Assembly: GCA_019637075.1 (NCBI GenBank)
Contig: JAHBWI010000005.1
Span: 186,001-250,000 of the forward strand
Length of the DNA: 64,000 nucleotides
Reading direction: 5' to 3'
DNA from: Nitrospiraceae bacterium
GTDB taxonomy: Bacteria > Nitrospirota > Nitrospiria > Nitrospirales > Nitrospiraceae
Shown here: in pieces, positions 35,301 to 44,354 of the stretch
How positions within the stretch are numbered: position 1 is the stretch's first letter
Layout: every line of letters starts with the position of its first letter
The notes under the pieces: generated by a model
What the model was told of the DNA's origin: nothing
Seen by the model: the letters and a program-made list of their open reading frames with translations, nothing else
Databases searched by the model: none
Translations under genes and position numbers: made by a program

Positions 35301-36415
35301 AACGTCAACGCGGCCCTGTGAAACATGTTAGTGGTAAGCCGCGCGTCGGCGCCGCTCTGCCGGTTCAACAACGTCCTGGCAATCCACAAGCGGCGGGTCA
35401 CATAGTTCCACTGTAGCGCCTGTACGAGCCGCTTGGCCAGGGGCATGGTGGCGGAGGGTCTTCCCACCCGCGTTTCACGCGCAAAGGGCTGCGCCAAGGC
35501 CAGGAGACGAGCGGCGCCGTCCGTCTTCCGGGTGAGGGGATATTCCCGTTCCAGCCGATAGGCCTCGATGATCCACTCCAGTATAGTCACTTCCTGCTCA
35601 GACAGCGCTTCCTTCCAGCGTCCGATCGGACGCTGGTCGAACGGCTTCAACCGGTCACGCAAATCCGACGCCAACGAATTACCCCGCCACAACTCACCGC
35701 CGTACGAGGGGATCAACAGTGCCTCGTGCCAGGCAAGTCCCAACCAGGCCGCAATTTCCCTGATGACCGGCTCGCCCAGCTGAATCATGTGCTCGTAATA
35801 CACCAACCGGTACTGCTGCGGATACTTCGCCACATTGGCGTAGGCACTTTCCAAACTCGCCAACAGGCGGTCGCGAATGAAATTGGTGGCGTGGTAGCCG
35901 ATGCCTTGATACTCAGGCTCGTCCATCATGCGTTTCAGCGCCAGATAATTGTCGCGGGGATCACGCAGCACGTGCAGAATCTTCGCCCGAGGAAAATTAT
36001 CAAGGATCCGCGCGACCGAATCGTAATGGCGCGGAGTCTTTTCGATGACATGCGTGACGCGTTCGTGCGCTTCCTCCGGCAGACTGTCCTGCGCGAGCGA
36101 AGCAAATATGGACCACAGGCGTCGCGGCAACGCGGGATCGGTCGGATCACTATCCAGTGCGGCCAGACGCCGGTCGAATGTCTCCGGCGTCACGCCTGCA
36201 TGAATAGTATGCTGCGACATCAGTTTGCCGTAGAACGTACGAAGTCGTTCCGCCAACACCTCCCGGCCGCTCACCCCTCTCAACGGCAAGTGGAACACCG
36301 CCGACTCAAGCAGCGTGACCACGTTCGGATGGGAATCGAACAGGGACAAGAGAAACGTCGTGCCTGACTTCGGCGTCCCGACGATGAACACCGGCTGAAC
36401 CGATTCTGAATTCAT
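35297..36415 (-). CDS. Sulfotransferase family protein
   Basis: 372 residues from the ATG at 36415 (GAGGG upstream); the frame to 36502 overlaps the aminotransferase end and is not supported. The PAPS 5'-phosphosulfate loop is FIVGTPKSGTTFLLSLFDSH (residues about 9-28). The second PAPS motif is KILHVLRDPRDNYLALKRMM. It would transfer sulfate from PAPS to a hydroxyl of a carbohydrate. PAPS could come from CysC encoded at 50470. The position between legionaminic genes and the flippase suggests sulfation of the surface glycan in the cytoplasm before export. Confidence 0.9.
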   Translation of the reverse strand: MNSESVQPVFIVGTPKSGTTFLLSLFDSHPNVVTLLESAVFHLPLRGVSGREVLAERLRTFYGKLMSQHTIHAGVTPETFDRRLAALDSDPTDPALPRRLWSIFASLAQDSLPEEAHERVTHVIEKTPRHYDSVARILDNFPRAKILHVLRDPRDNYLALKRMMDEPEYQGIGYHATNFIRDRLLASLESAYANVAKYPQQYRLVYYEHMIQLGEPVIREIAAWLGLAWHEALLIPSYGGELWRGNSLASDLRDRLKPFDQRPIGRWKEALSEQEVTILEWIIEAYRLEREYPLTRKTDGAARLLALAQPFARETRVGRPSATMPLAKRLVQALQWNYVTRRLWIARTLLNRQSGADARLTTNMFHRAALTL

Positions 36416-36449
36416 ACCGCTGCCCTCGCTCCGGATGCGTGCGCTGCGT

Positions 36450-37655
36450 TCATACGCGTCCTCCTGCCCCGCACAACGCCTCTCTGAACGTCCGAATGAC
36501 ACGGGTTTGATCCTCCTCGCTCAGTCCCACCGAGGATGGGAGACTCAATGCGCGCTCGTACAGCCGGTCCGCCGTGTCACAGGCATAGGCGGGACAGTCA
36601 CGATGGGCGGGCGACCGATGCAGAGGCTGCCACAGCGGACGCGTTTGAATGCCGTGCCGTTGGCAAAAGGTCAGTACCTCGCGCCGGCTTCTTCCGGCGC
36701 CGACCCCCTCGACGAGTACCGAATAGAGCCACCACGCGCTCCGCGCCTTCGGGGATTCCTCCATCGCGCTCACACCGTCCAGGCCGGAAAATGCCTCGGT
36801 ATAGCGGGCGGCGATCCGGCGCTTGGCGTCGAGAAACGCCTGAATCCGCTCAAGCTGCGCACATCCGATGGCAGCCTGCACGTTCGTCAGCCGGTAATTG
36901 AATCCCACTTCGTGGTGGATGTATTCGACGGGATCGTCCTTGGCTTGGGTCGTCAGATACTTCGCCTTTCCGGCCCAGTCCTCGCGATCCGTGACGAGCA
37001 TACCGCCCCCGCCGGTAGTCAGCAGCTTGTTGCCGTTGAAACTGAAGCAGGCCGCATCGCCCCACTGGCCAACCGCCCGTCCTTCATAGGACGCCCCCAA
37101 GCTTTCCGTCGCGTCTTCGATCACCGGCACGTCATACTCGCGCGCGAGCGCACAAATGGTCTCGATGTCACAGGGATGCCCCAGGATGTGAACGGGAAGA
37201 ATCGCCCGCACCCGACGACCGGTCCGCTTGTTTCTCAGGTGCCCCTGACTCCGGTCGCACTCCGTCCGCAAGAACTCAGCCAACTTGTCGGCATCCATCT
37301 GCCAATAGCGAGGCTCCGCATCGATGAAAAGCGGCCACGCCCCCAAATAGCGCACCGCGTTGGCCGGGGCGATGAACGTCAGCGTCGACACCAGCACCTC
37401 ATCGTCCGGCTGAACCCCGGCAACTTTGAGCGCGACGTGCAATGCGGCGGTACCGCTGGAGGTTGCGACCCCATACGTGGTCCCCACGTACGACGCCACC
37501 GCCTGCTCGAACCGATCGACATAGGCGCCGACCGATGATACCCATCCGCTGTCCAAGCAGTCTTTGACATATTCCCACTCACGACCGCGAACTTCCGGTT
37601 CGGACAGCGGAATGAACGGCTGCGAGACGGTCGGCGGTTGGCGATCAGACGGCAT
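36450..37655 (-). CDS. legC: LegC-type sugar aminotransferase (DegT/DnrJ family)
   Basis: 401 residues from the ATG at 37655, overlapping the dehydratase gene by 11 bases. PLP-dependent aminotransferase that adds an amino group at C4 of the 4-keto-6-deoxy sugar nucleotide made by LegB. Seen are SSGTAALHVALKVAGV, PVIEDATESLGASYEGR, the Schiff-base Lys segment CFSFNGNKLLTTGGGGMLVT, and LTTQAKDDPVEYIHHEVG with NYRLTNVQAAIGCAQLE, which are characteristic of the LegC subgroup. The N-terminus PFIPLSEPEVRGREWEYVKD also fits. Confidence 0.92.
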   Translation of the reverse strand: MPSDRQPPTVSQPFIPLSEPEVRGREWEYVKDCLDSGWVSSVGAYVDRFEQAVASYVGTTYGVATSSGTAALHVALKVAGVQPDDEVLVSTLTFIAPANAVRYLGAWPLFIDAEPRYWQMDADKLAEFLRTECDRSQGHLRNKRTGRRVRAILPVHILGHPCDIETICALAREYDVPVIEDATESLGASYEGRAVGQWGDAACFSFNGNKLLTTGGGGMLVTDREDWAGKAKYLTTQAKDDPVEYIHHEVGFNYRLTNVQAAIGCAQLERIQAFLDAKRRIAARYTEAFSGLDGVSAMEESPKARSAWWLYSVLVEGVGAGRSRREVLTFCQRHGIQTRPLWQPLHRSPAHRDCPAYACDTADRLYERALSLPSSVGLSEEDQTRVIRTFREALCGAGGRV

Positions 37656-38628
37656 ACACACCTGGTCGATAGCGGTCGAGATGCCCCTGCATCCACTCGA
37701 TCGTCCGACGAAGCCCCTCTTCAAGCGTGACCGACGGAGTCCAACCCAACAGAGTCTGCGCCCGTCGGTTATCGGCCAGCAGTCGCTCCACCTCGCTGGT
37801 CGCAGGACGAAACCGCCGCTCGTCGGTCACCAATTCGATCGACCTCCCCACCAGGGATCCGATCAGCAGCGCCAAATCCCGAATCGCGATCTCCCGTCCG
37901 GAGCCTAGGTTCACGGTGTGCCCCACCGCGTCCGGCGCGACGGCGGCCCGTACGAATCCTTCGACGGTATCGGCCACGAAATTCAGGTCGCGCGTCGGAT
38001 CGAGGTTTCCCAGCCGAACCTGCGTGCCGGTCAAACACTGCGTGATGATCGTGGGAATCACGGCGCGAGCGGACTGCCTGGGGCCATAGGTATTGAAGGG
38101 GCGCACCGTCACGACCGGCACACCGAAAGACAGATGACAGGCTTCGGCAATCTTGTCGGCGGCGATCTTGCTCGCCGCATAGGGTGACTGCGCCTGCAGG
38201 GCATGGGTTTCGGGGATGGGCACCACGCGGGCCGTGCCGTAGACTTCGCTCGTGGAGGTATGCACGACGCGCCGTACCCCGTTGGCGCGCGCCGCCTGCA
38301 TCACATTCAAGGTTCCCTCGACGTTCGTTCTCACGAAGGATAGCGGCGCCTGATACGAATAGGGAATCGCGATCAAGGCGCCGAGATGAAACACCACGTC
38401 GCAGTCGCGCACCGCCTCGGCGACGAGATCGCGATCCGTGAGATCTCCCGCAAGCACTTCCATGTGCTGCGCGTGGGGAGACCGGTCGAGCCATCCCCAG
38501 GACCCGTCGGCCCGGTAATGCACCAAACAGCGGGTCTTGGCGCCGAGCTCCGTCAACCGCTCGCTTAAGTGGCTGCCGATGAACCCCCCGGCCCCCGTGA
38601 CCAGCACCCGCGTCCCAGACCAGTTCAT
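37645..38628 (-). CDS. legB: LegB-type NDP-GlcNAc 4,6-dehydratase
   Basis: 327 residues from the ATG at 38628, which overlaps the stop of the upstream nucleotidyltransferase gene (ATGA). Extended SDR with VLVTGAGGFIGSHLSERLTE, active-site TSTSEVYG and YAASKIAADK, and VRPFNTYGPRQSARAVIPT, typical for LegB/GDP- or UDP-sugar 4,6-dehydratases. In C. jejuni LegB acts on GDP-GlcNAc. The CBS-nucleotidyltransferase upstream suggests the same GDP-linked substrate here. Confidence 0.92.
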   Translation of the reverse strand: MNWSGTRVLVTGAGGFIGSHLSERLTELGAKTRCLVHYRADGSWGWLDRSPHAQHMEVLAGDLTDRDLVAEAVRDCDVVFHLGALIAIPYSYQAPLSFVRTNVEGTLNVMQAARANGVRRVVHTSTSEVYGTARVVPIPETHALQAQSPYAASKIAADKIAEACHLSFGVPVVTVRPFNTYGPRQSARAVIPTIITQCLTGTQVRLGNLDPTRDLNFVADTVEGFVRAAVAPDAVGHTVNLGSGREIAIRDLALLIGSLVGRSIELVTDERRFRPATSEVERLLADNRRAQTLLGWTPSVTLEEGLRRTIEWMQGHLDRYRPGVYAV

Positions 38629-39701
38629 TTGTCCTGTTGCCATTCTTTGATGAGTTCCTGTGCCTGCTCGTAATCCGCCGGCTGCCCGATGTCCAGCCAC
38701 CCTTCCCGGATCGGGAAACTTGCCACGCGGCGCCCCTCTCGGAGCAATTGCTGGATGAGATCCGTCATGTCCGTCCGCTCACCGGGCGCCAGCAGCCGGT
38801 ACACGCTCGGCTCGAGCAGGTAGATTCCGGCATTCACAAAGAAATTGAAAACCGGCTTTTCCGTCACCCCGCGCACCATGACGCCGTCGGACTCGATGAC
38901 GCCGAACGGCACCTGCACATCGTATTGGCGCACCGCCACGGTCAAGTCCGCCTGTTGAGCTCGATGGAACTGGAGCATCGCCTGAAAATTCACCTGGGTC
39001 AGAATATCCCCGTTGATGACCAGCGTCGTCTCGGTGGGAGCCTCGATGAGACCGAGGCAACCGGCGGTCCCCAGCGGGCGATCCTCCGTGACATACGATA
39101 AATCGACCCCGAACTCCCGTCCGTCTCCGAAATGGGATTCAATCTTCTCCCGCTGGTGGTGGGTGCTGACGTTGACGCGTTTGATGCCGGAATCGCGCAA
39201 GTGCGAGATGATGATCTCGAGCAGCGGCTTGTCCCCGACCGGCAGCATCGGTTTCGGAGTCTGCTCGGTGAGGGGGTAGAGCCTGGTGCCTTTTCCCCCC
39301 GCCATGATGACCGCCTGCAGCGGCAGGACCTGCCGAGGCAGGAACTCATCGCGTGTCACCAATCCGACCACCCGCTGCTCCTGGTCGAGAATCGGCAAAT
39401 GCAGAATGCTGTGCCGTTGGAGCAATTGGAGGTACCAATTGGGATCCTGGCCCAATGCCGCCGAAATCGGTTGCGAAAACACCGACCCGGCCTTTTGTTC
39501 GAGCAGGACTTCGACCGGATTGCCGAGGTCGATCCGTGTCAGCATGGCCCGGCGGAGGTCTCCGTCCGTCACGGTCCCGACCAACCGGTGCCGTTCGTCC
39601 ACGACCAAAACAATCCCCAGGCGGCTGCGATCCATCATCGCCGCCGTCTCGCCGACCGTTGCGGTCCGGGCAATACAGAAACTGTCCGTGTTCGTATTCA
39701 A
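38625..39701 (-). CDS. ptmE: CBS-domain sugar nucleotidyltransferase (PtmE-like)
   Basis: 358 residues from a TTG start; no ATG or GTG with a good site is available. Two CBS domains occupy residues about 1-120 (LGIVLVVDERHRLVGTVTDG, then ILHLPILDQEQRVVGLVTRD). The nucleotidyltransferase domain follows with AVIMAGGKGTRLYPLTEQTP, PKPMLPVGDKPLLE and LVINGDILTQVNF. C. jejuni PtmE with this make-up is a glucosamine-1-phosphate guanylyltransferase, giving the GDP-activated precursor for legionaminic acid. GDP specificity here is inferred from that relation. The CBS pair may bind adenine nucleotides to regulate flux. Confidence 0.88.
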   Translation of the reverse strand: MNTNTDSFCIARTATVGETAAMMDRSRLGIVLVVDERHRLVGTVTDGDLRRAMLTRIDLGNPVEVLLEQKAGSVFSQPISAALGQDPNWYLQLLQRHSILHLPILDQEQRVVGLVTRDEFLPRQVLPLQAVIMAGGKGTRLYPLTEQTPKPMLPVGDKPLLEIIISHLRDSGIKRVNVSTHHQREKIESHFGDGREFGVDLSYVTEDRPLGTAGCLGLIEAPTETTLVINGDILTQVNFQAMLQFHRAQQADLTVAVRQYDVQVPFGVIESDGVMVRGVTEKPVFNFFVNAGIYLLEPSVYRLLAPGERTDMTDLIQQLLREGRRVASFPIREGWLDIGQPADYEQAQELIKEWQQDK

Positions 39702-39735
39702 CGCTTGCGCCGCAAGTCAGTTCGCTCTCACACCG

Positions 39736-40944
39736 TCAGGTTAACGGATGCCGGAGCTGCCACTGATCCCCTTCCTTCTTCCACAAATGAGGCGAGCGGA
39801 ATTCGTCGCACAACTGCATGAACCGTTCGGGGGCAATCCCCAAATACTCCATGACTTCCTTGAAGTATTGGTTCGGGAACTCCCCGTCGAACCGTCGCAC
39901 CAACGCCACCCCTTCTTCCCTCGTGAGGTGACGGTTGCGGATCTCCTGTGACGCATCATACGTCGCCCGGCCGATCCCGAACTTGATGTAGGTCGTGTAG
40001 TAGTGAAAGCCGTCGATTTTGTCGTCGAGGCTGTTGTACTTGCTGTACGTCCCCTCAGTCCGCACCGGATTCGCTTCAAATCCCGTATGTTCGATCGCAT
40101 AGTAATAGCATTCCTGAGGCGTCCACTTCAGGTAGTAGCCCAGATAATGCACCTCGACCTTGCTCCGTTCGAGGTCCTTGTAATCCGCCGGAAGATAGGC
40201 CAACAGGTCGTTGAGACTCAGACCATGCCGCTCGATCAATTCGTCGATCGAGACCCCGCCCAAACTGACATCCGAGAGATTCTGCAGCGTGAAAAAGGAC
40301 TTGTCCCGCAGCGACTGCTGATTGTCCGCGATGGGATTCCCGTACTCAGCCTCGTTCTCGCCGTAAAACACGAGCGGGATCTCGTACCGAATCGCCATCT
40401 TCGGCGCCAGATTCTTTTGCCCGAGAATGAACGACTGGAACGGATGAAGCAGATTCTCGATCGCCAGTTTGGTCAGCAGCCGATGGGCTTTCCCGTTCGG
40501 CTTGAACGTCACGTTGTCGAATCCGCCGACTTCGATCCAGTTGCGAAAATTGCGCAGACCGATATCGGTGTAGAGGATCGGCGGCCACGTTACGGTCAAC
40601 GGATGCATCCCATACTTGTACTTCAGCACATGGGCGGCATACGCGCTGTCCTTTCCGCCACTGCCGGGCACCACGCAATCATAGTATCCGTCCTTTCGGC
40701 GGTATCGATCGAGCAAGCGTAGCAGCTCGTCTTCCCGCTGTTTCCAATCGATGGCTTCCTTGCGCTCCGCGAACCGGCAGGCGTCGCACACGCCCGCCTC
40801 GTCGAAATGCAGCGACCGGTGGCGATGGTTTTTCCCATGCTTGAATTCAACCGAGGAAGCTGGACGCTGATTCGACATCACGCATCGGGCGCAGTAACGG
40901 ACGGTTTCGGGTAGTCCATATTTCGCTTCAAGCTTTTCCTGCAC
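39736..40944 (-). CDS. N-acetyl sugar amidotransferase (WbpG/PseA type)
   Basis: 402 residues from the GTG at 40944 (AGGGAG six bases upstream); a TTG further out is weaker. It turns an acetamido group of a sugar into an acetamidino group, using ATP and ammonia. Visible are the zinc-type Cys pairs CARCVMSNQRP (residues 18-28) and CDACRFAERK, the PP-loop CVVPGSGGKDSAYAAHVLKY, and the family segment FYGENEAEYGNP. Its ammonia should come through HisH and HisF encoded directly upstream; it overlaps hisH by 17 bases. In P. aeruginosa WbpG works with such a pair, and PseA modifies pseudaminic acid in Campylobacter. Confidence 0.92.
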   Translation of the reverse strand: MQEKLEAKYGLPETVRYCARCVMSNQRPASSVEFKHGKNHRHRSLHFDEAGVCDACRFAERKEAIDWKQREDELLRLLDRYRRKDGYYDCVVPGSGGKDSAYAAHVLKYKYGMHPLTVTWPPILYTDIGLRNFRNWIEVGGFDNVTFKPNGKAHRLLTKLAIENLLHPFQSFILGQKNLAPKMAIRYEIPLVFYGENEAEYGNPIADNQQSLRDKSFFTLQNLSDVSLGGVSIDELIERHGLSLNDLLAYLPADYKDLERSKVEVHYLGYYLKWTPQECYYYAIEHTGFEANPVRTEGTYSKYNSLDDKIDGFHYYTTYIKFGIGRATYDASQEIRNRHLTREEGVALVRRFDGEFPNQYFKEVMEYLGIAPERFMQLCDEFRSPHLWKKEGDQWQLRHPLT

Positions 40945-41647
40945 GGTGTGCTCCCTGTTCAAGAGTCATCGCCTTGGCGGCGAAATTTCGATAGATGCGT
41001 AAGCCGGAAGGCCCGCTTCGTTCAGGATGAAACTGGCATCCGGTGACGTTGCCCTCGATAAGGGACGAACAAAACTCGAACGCGCCGTACCGCGTAACGG
41101 ATAGAACCTTGTTCCCTTGCTCCGGGCGACAATAGAACGAGTGGACGAAGTACATGTACTCTCCCGATGCCAGCGTCTGGAGCGCGGTCCCATCCCAGGC
41201 CGGCACCAACTCCCCGCCCGGGACGGCTCCCTGCGGCGGATGCACCGCTTCCCATCCGACGTGCGGGACCTTGGACACCAACTCCCGCTCCGCCTCCATC
41301 GGCAACTGAACGACATCCCCTCGAATAAGATCCAACCCACGGTGGCGCCCGAACTCCCGGCTCTCACTCATCAACAACTGCATCCCCAGGCAGATGCCCA
41401 GCAGCGGCGTGCCGTTTGCCGCAACATCACGTAAAACCGGGATCAAGTCAAGGGCGGCCAAATTGCGCATGGCCTCGCCGAACGCTCCCACGCCGGGAAG
41501 AATGACGCCGGATGCGTCGAGGATATCCTGCTTCTTGTTCGTCACTACGGCATCGACTCCGACGCTTTGGCAGGCACGCAACACGCTGAACAAGTTACCC
41601 ATCCCGTAGTCGACGATGACCACGCTCCCTGTCGACCGATCAGACAT
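40928..41647 (-). CDS. hisH: HisH-like glutamine amidotransferase of the sugar amidination system
   Basis: 239 residues from the ATG at 41647, overlapping hisF by 8 bases. Class I glutaminase: IVDYGMGNLFSVLRAC, ILPGVGAFGEAM, nucleophile Cys in LLGICLGMQLLMSES, and YFVHSFYC and FHPERSGPSGL with the His and Glu of the triad. In histidine synthesis HisH feeds ammonia to HisF. Here no other his gene is near and the pair is coupled to the WbpG-type enzyme, so it most likely supplies ammonia for sugar amidination. Confidence 0.92.
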   Translation of the reverse strand: MSDRSTGSVVIVDYGMGNLFSVLRACQSVGVDAVVTNKKQDILDASGVILPGVGAFGEAMRNLAALDLIPVLRDVAANGTPLLGICLGMQLLMSESREFGRHRGLDLIRGDVVQLPMEAERELVSKVPHVGWEAVHPPQGAVPGGELVPAWDGTALQTLASGEYMYFVHSFYCRPEQGNKVLSVTRYGAFEFCSSLIEGNVTGCQFHPERSGPSGLRIYRNFAAKAMTLEQGAHRAGKA

Positions 41648-42509
41648 GGGGCACCGACTCGCCGACAACGCGGCAGGGAATGTCGGCCTCGCGAAGCACC
41701 CGTTTCACGTCCTTCACGGATGCGCCCTCCACCTTGGAAAAGCCCCGAGCCTGCTTCAGAAACTCCACGTTTCCTTCCTCTCCCGCGCTGTATCCCGCGC
41801 CCGTTCGTTTCAGCAGATCATAGTGCAGCATCGACGCCAAACAGACCGCATCGGCCGCTCCTTCGACCACCACTTCCCGAATGTGTCCGAGGGTGCCGGC
41901 CCCCCCGCAGGCCACCACGGGAATGGTGACGGATCGTGCCACCTGGCGCGTCAATTCGAGGTCGAATCCCTTACCGGTGCCTTCGCGATCAATGGAGGTG
42001 AGCAGAATCTCGCCGGCTCCCAATTCTGCGGCTCGCCGGGCCCACTCCACGGCATCGACGCCCGTCCGCTCTCGGCCGTTGTCCGTATAGGCCTCATACC
42101 CTCCGGCCGGCGTGCGAATGGCTTCGATGGACACGACGACGGTCGAGGAGCCGAACTTCCTGGCCGCTTCCCGTACCAGTTCCGGGCGGGCGATCACGGC
42201 CGTGTTCAGCGAGACCTTATCGGCACCCGCCACCAGGACTTGCCGGATATCTTCGAGCGAACGCACCCCCCCTCCGACCGTCAACGGGATGAAAATGTCG
42301 TGCGCGGTGCGGCGAACGAAATCGATGAGGCTATTTCGCTGGTAGAGACTGGCCACGACATCCATGTACACCAGTTCGTCGATGCCTTCCCGATAGTAGG
42401 CTTGCGCGAAATGTTCCGGACTGCCGAGGACACGGAGTCCTTCCAGATGCACCCCTTTCACAAGATTGGGGCCCTTGATATCCAGCCGCGCGATGACCCT
42501 GACACTCAT
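41640..42509 (-). CDS. hisF: HisF-like cyclase subunit of the sugar amidination system
   Basis: 289 residues, about 30 more than a housekeeping HisF. The barrel motifs are present: RVIARLDIKGPNLVKGV, VYMDVVASL, IPLTVGGGVRSLEDI, GADKVSLNTA, EILLTSIDREGTGKGFDL, VVACGGAGTLGHI. The extra C-terminal part (GNVEFLKQARGFSKVEGASV) probably contacts the amidotransferase. As with HisF2 in P. aeruginosa, it should form the ammonia channel with HisH, not make imidazole glycerol phosphate. The ATG overlaps the stop of the NeuD-like gene (ATGA). Confidence 0.92.
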   Translation of the reverse strand: MSVRVIARLDIKGPNLVKGVHLEGLRVLGSPEHFAQAYYREGIDELVYMDVVASLYQRNSLIDFVRRTAHDIFIPLTVGGGVRSLEDIRQVLVAGADKVSLNTAVIARPELVREAARKFGSSTVVVSIEAIRTPAGGYEAYTDNGRERTGVDAVEWARRAAELGAGEILLTSIDREGTGKGFDLELTRQVARSVTIPVVACGGAGTLGHIREVVVEGAADAVCLASMLHYDLLKRTGAGYSAGEEGNVEFLKQARGFSKVEGASVKDVKRVLREADIPCRVVGESVPHV

Positions 42510-43168
42510 GACCGACTCCGCGACGATAAGGAACAGGCAGGCACGCCGGCGACCGTATCGCCCGCGACCACGTCTCTGATGACGACCGCCCCCGCCGCCA
42601 CCACGGCCCTGGCTCCGATGGTGATCCCTTCACGAACGGTCGCGCCGGCTCCGACATGAGCCGCCTCGCCGACACGGATGCCTCCCGCGAGCGTGGCACC
42701 GGACGCAAGGTGTACATGGTCGGCAACGACGCAGTCATGCTCCAGAATCACGCCGGAGTTGACAATCACGTTCGCACCGATCACGGCGCGAGGCCCGACG
42801 ATGGCACCCGCCAGGACCACGGTCCCGTCCCCCAGCACCGCCGAGGGCGAGACGACAGCCGAGGGATGCCGGAGGCTCCAGGGTTGAAGGCCGCTCGCGA
42901 GGGCCCGCTCGTAGACACGGATACGCGGTCCATTGTCACCCGTTCCCCCGAGGCCCACAAGAAAATGGGTCACGCCCTCCGACCTCAGCTTCGGCATCAG
43001 CTCATCGCCGCCGCGAATCGGAATGCCGAGCAACTCCTTGCCCCATCGAATCGGGTCCGACTCGAGCACGCAGACGATCTCGACCTCCCCTGCCGCCGAA
43101 GCCGCCTCGAGCAACACGGCGCCATGCCCACCGCCGCCCGCGATGACACCACGTGGTTTATCCGCCAT
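42506..43168 (-). CDS. NeuD/PglD-like sugar acetyltransferase
   Basis: 220 residues. The N-terminal Rossmann-like part has GVIAGGGGHGAVLLEAA, typical of PglD/NeuD enzymes. The C-terminal half is a left-handed beta-helix of hexapeptide repeats (AVVSPSAVLGDGTVV, GANVIVNSGVILEHDCVVAD, HLASGATLAGGIRVGE, HVGAGATVREGITIGA). It would use acetyl-CoA to acetylate the 4-amino group introduced by LegC (the LegH step) or decorate the finished nonulosonic acid. The first role fits the cassette because no other N-acetyltransferase is present. It overlaps LegG by 11 bases. Confidence 0.88.
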   Translation of the reverse strand: MADKPRGVIAGGGGHGAVLLEAASAAGEVEIVCVLESDPIRWGKELLGIPIRGGDELMPKLRSEGVTHFLVGLGGTGDNGPRIRVYERALASGLQPWSLRHPSAVVSPSAVLGDGTVVLAGAIVGPRAVIGANVIVNSGVILEHDCVVADHVHLASGATLAGGIRVGEAAHVGAGATVREGITIGARAVVAAGAVVIRDVVAGDTVAGVPACSLSSRSRS

Positions 43169-44354
43169 GCCGCGCAGCTCCCCAATCGGCCCCTTCCGGC
43201 GACGGCTGGTCGTGAAACACCTTCCTCAGCAGCGACGAGTCCAACGGCACATCCCTCAGCTTCGCGAGAATCCGTTCGGCTGCGCGACCGTCTCCGTACA
43301 GATTGGGGCGGCCCGCCAACCGCTGTCGCATCGCCGGCGTCAACGCCTGTTCCAGGCCACGTTCGATGTCCACCGCGTCATACCCGACGTCGATCACGTT
43401 CACATCCCTGAGACGGCCTTCCTGCCTGGTCCCAACGTTGATCACCGGCAGATGAAAGGTCATGGCCTCGATGATGCCGCTGGATGAATTACCCACCATA
43501 GCTCCCGCAACCGCCATCAAACTGAAATACGCCTGCGTCCCCAGGTTCTCGATGAGGCGGCTTCGCGGGACCCGCCGGACGAACGCCTCGATCTCCCGAC
43601 GGATGGAATAGCCGGCGGTATCCGTATTGGGAGCGGTGAATATGATGGGACGATCCACCGTCGCCAACGCCTTGCACAGTTGCTCCGCCTGCCGGGCCGC
43701 GGATTCGTACTCGAGTGTCGTCGGATGCATGGTCACAAGCACCGGAGCGGGATCGAGCGGCAGTCCGACCAAGTTCTCAAGGGCCTGCCGCGACAGCAAC
43801 GGAACGGTTGCAACATTGTCCAGGCCCAGCGCGCCGCTCACCGCGACCCGCCAGGGTGCTTCCCCCATTTGGACAACGCGCCGCGCATAGGCATCCGTCG
43901 CGGTAAAGTGCAGATGGCTCAACTTCGTGAGACTGTGGCGCAGCGCCTCATCGATCGCCCCCAGCGTGAGTTCGCCGCCATGGATATGGGCCAGCGGGAT
44001 CGTGAACGGAACCGCCGCCATGGCGGCGGCGTGCATTTCGAAACGGTCGCCCAACAGGACAAGCAGATCGGGGCGCCGGCGTGAAAAGACCTGCGCAAAT
44101 CCAATGGTGGCCAACCCCATGGCTTTGGCGATTCCGGCCGGCCGGTCGGATGCCAATGCCGCCTCCACCCGCTCGGCGACGCGAAATCCGTCACGCTCAA
44201 TAAGGGTGACGGTCTCGCCGAACGTCGGAGACAGATGGGCGCCGGTCGCATACAGGAGCAGCTCCAGCGAGGGGTCCGCGGCGATGGCGCGCAGCAGCGG
44301 CACGTAGATGCCGTAATCGGCCCGACTGCCCGTGACGACTCCGATCGCCCTCAT
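43158..44354 (-). CDS. legG: Hydrolysing NDP-GlcNAc 2-epimerase (NeuC/LegG type)
   Basis: 398 residues. GT-B-fold epimerase with VVTGSRADYGIYVPLLRAI, LLVLLGDRFEMHAAAM, LAHIHGGELTLGAIDEALRH, LVTMHPTTLEYES, FTAPNTDTAGYSI, MVGNSSSGIIEAMTFHLPV and NVGTRQEGRLRDVNVIDV. It inverts C2 and releases the nucleotide, giving the free 2,4-diacetamido mannose-type sugar used by LegI. Its ATG overlaps the LegI stop codon (ATGA). Confidence 0.93.
   Translation of the reverse strand: MRAIGVVTGSRADYGIYVPLLRAIAADPSLELLLYATGAHLSPTFGETVTLIERDGFRVAERVEAALASDRPAGIAKAMGLATIGFAQVFSRRRPDLLVLLGDRFEMHAAAMAAVPFTIPLAHIHGGELTLGAIDEALRHSLTKLSHLHFTATDAYARRVVQMGEAPWRVAVSGALGLDNVATVPLLSRQALENLVGLPLDPAPVLVTMHPTTLEYESAARQAEQLCKALATVDRPIIFTAPNTDTAGYSIRREIEAFVRRVPRSRLIENLGTQAYFSLMAVAGAMVGNSSSGIIEAMTFHLPVINVGTRQEGRLRDVNVIDVGYDAVDIERGLEQALTPAMRQRLAGRPNLYGDGRAAERILAKLRDVPLDSSLLRKVFHDQPSPEGADWGAARHGG

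Noticed and set aside
40928-42509. hisH-hisF as part of a histidine biosynthesis operon
   Set aside because: No other his gene is near; both overlap genes of the sugar amidation and nonulosonate pathway, which fits the dedicated HisH2/HisF2 role.
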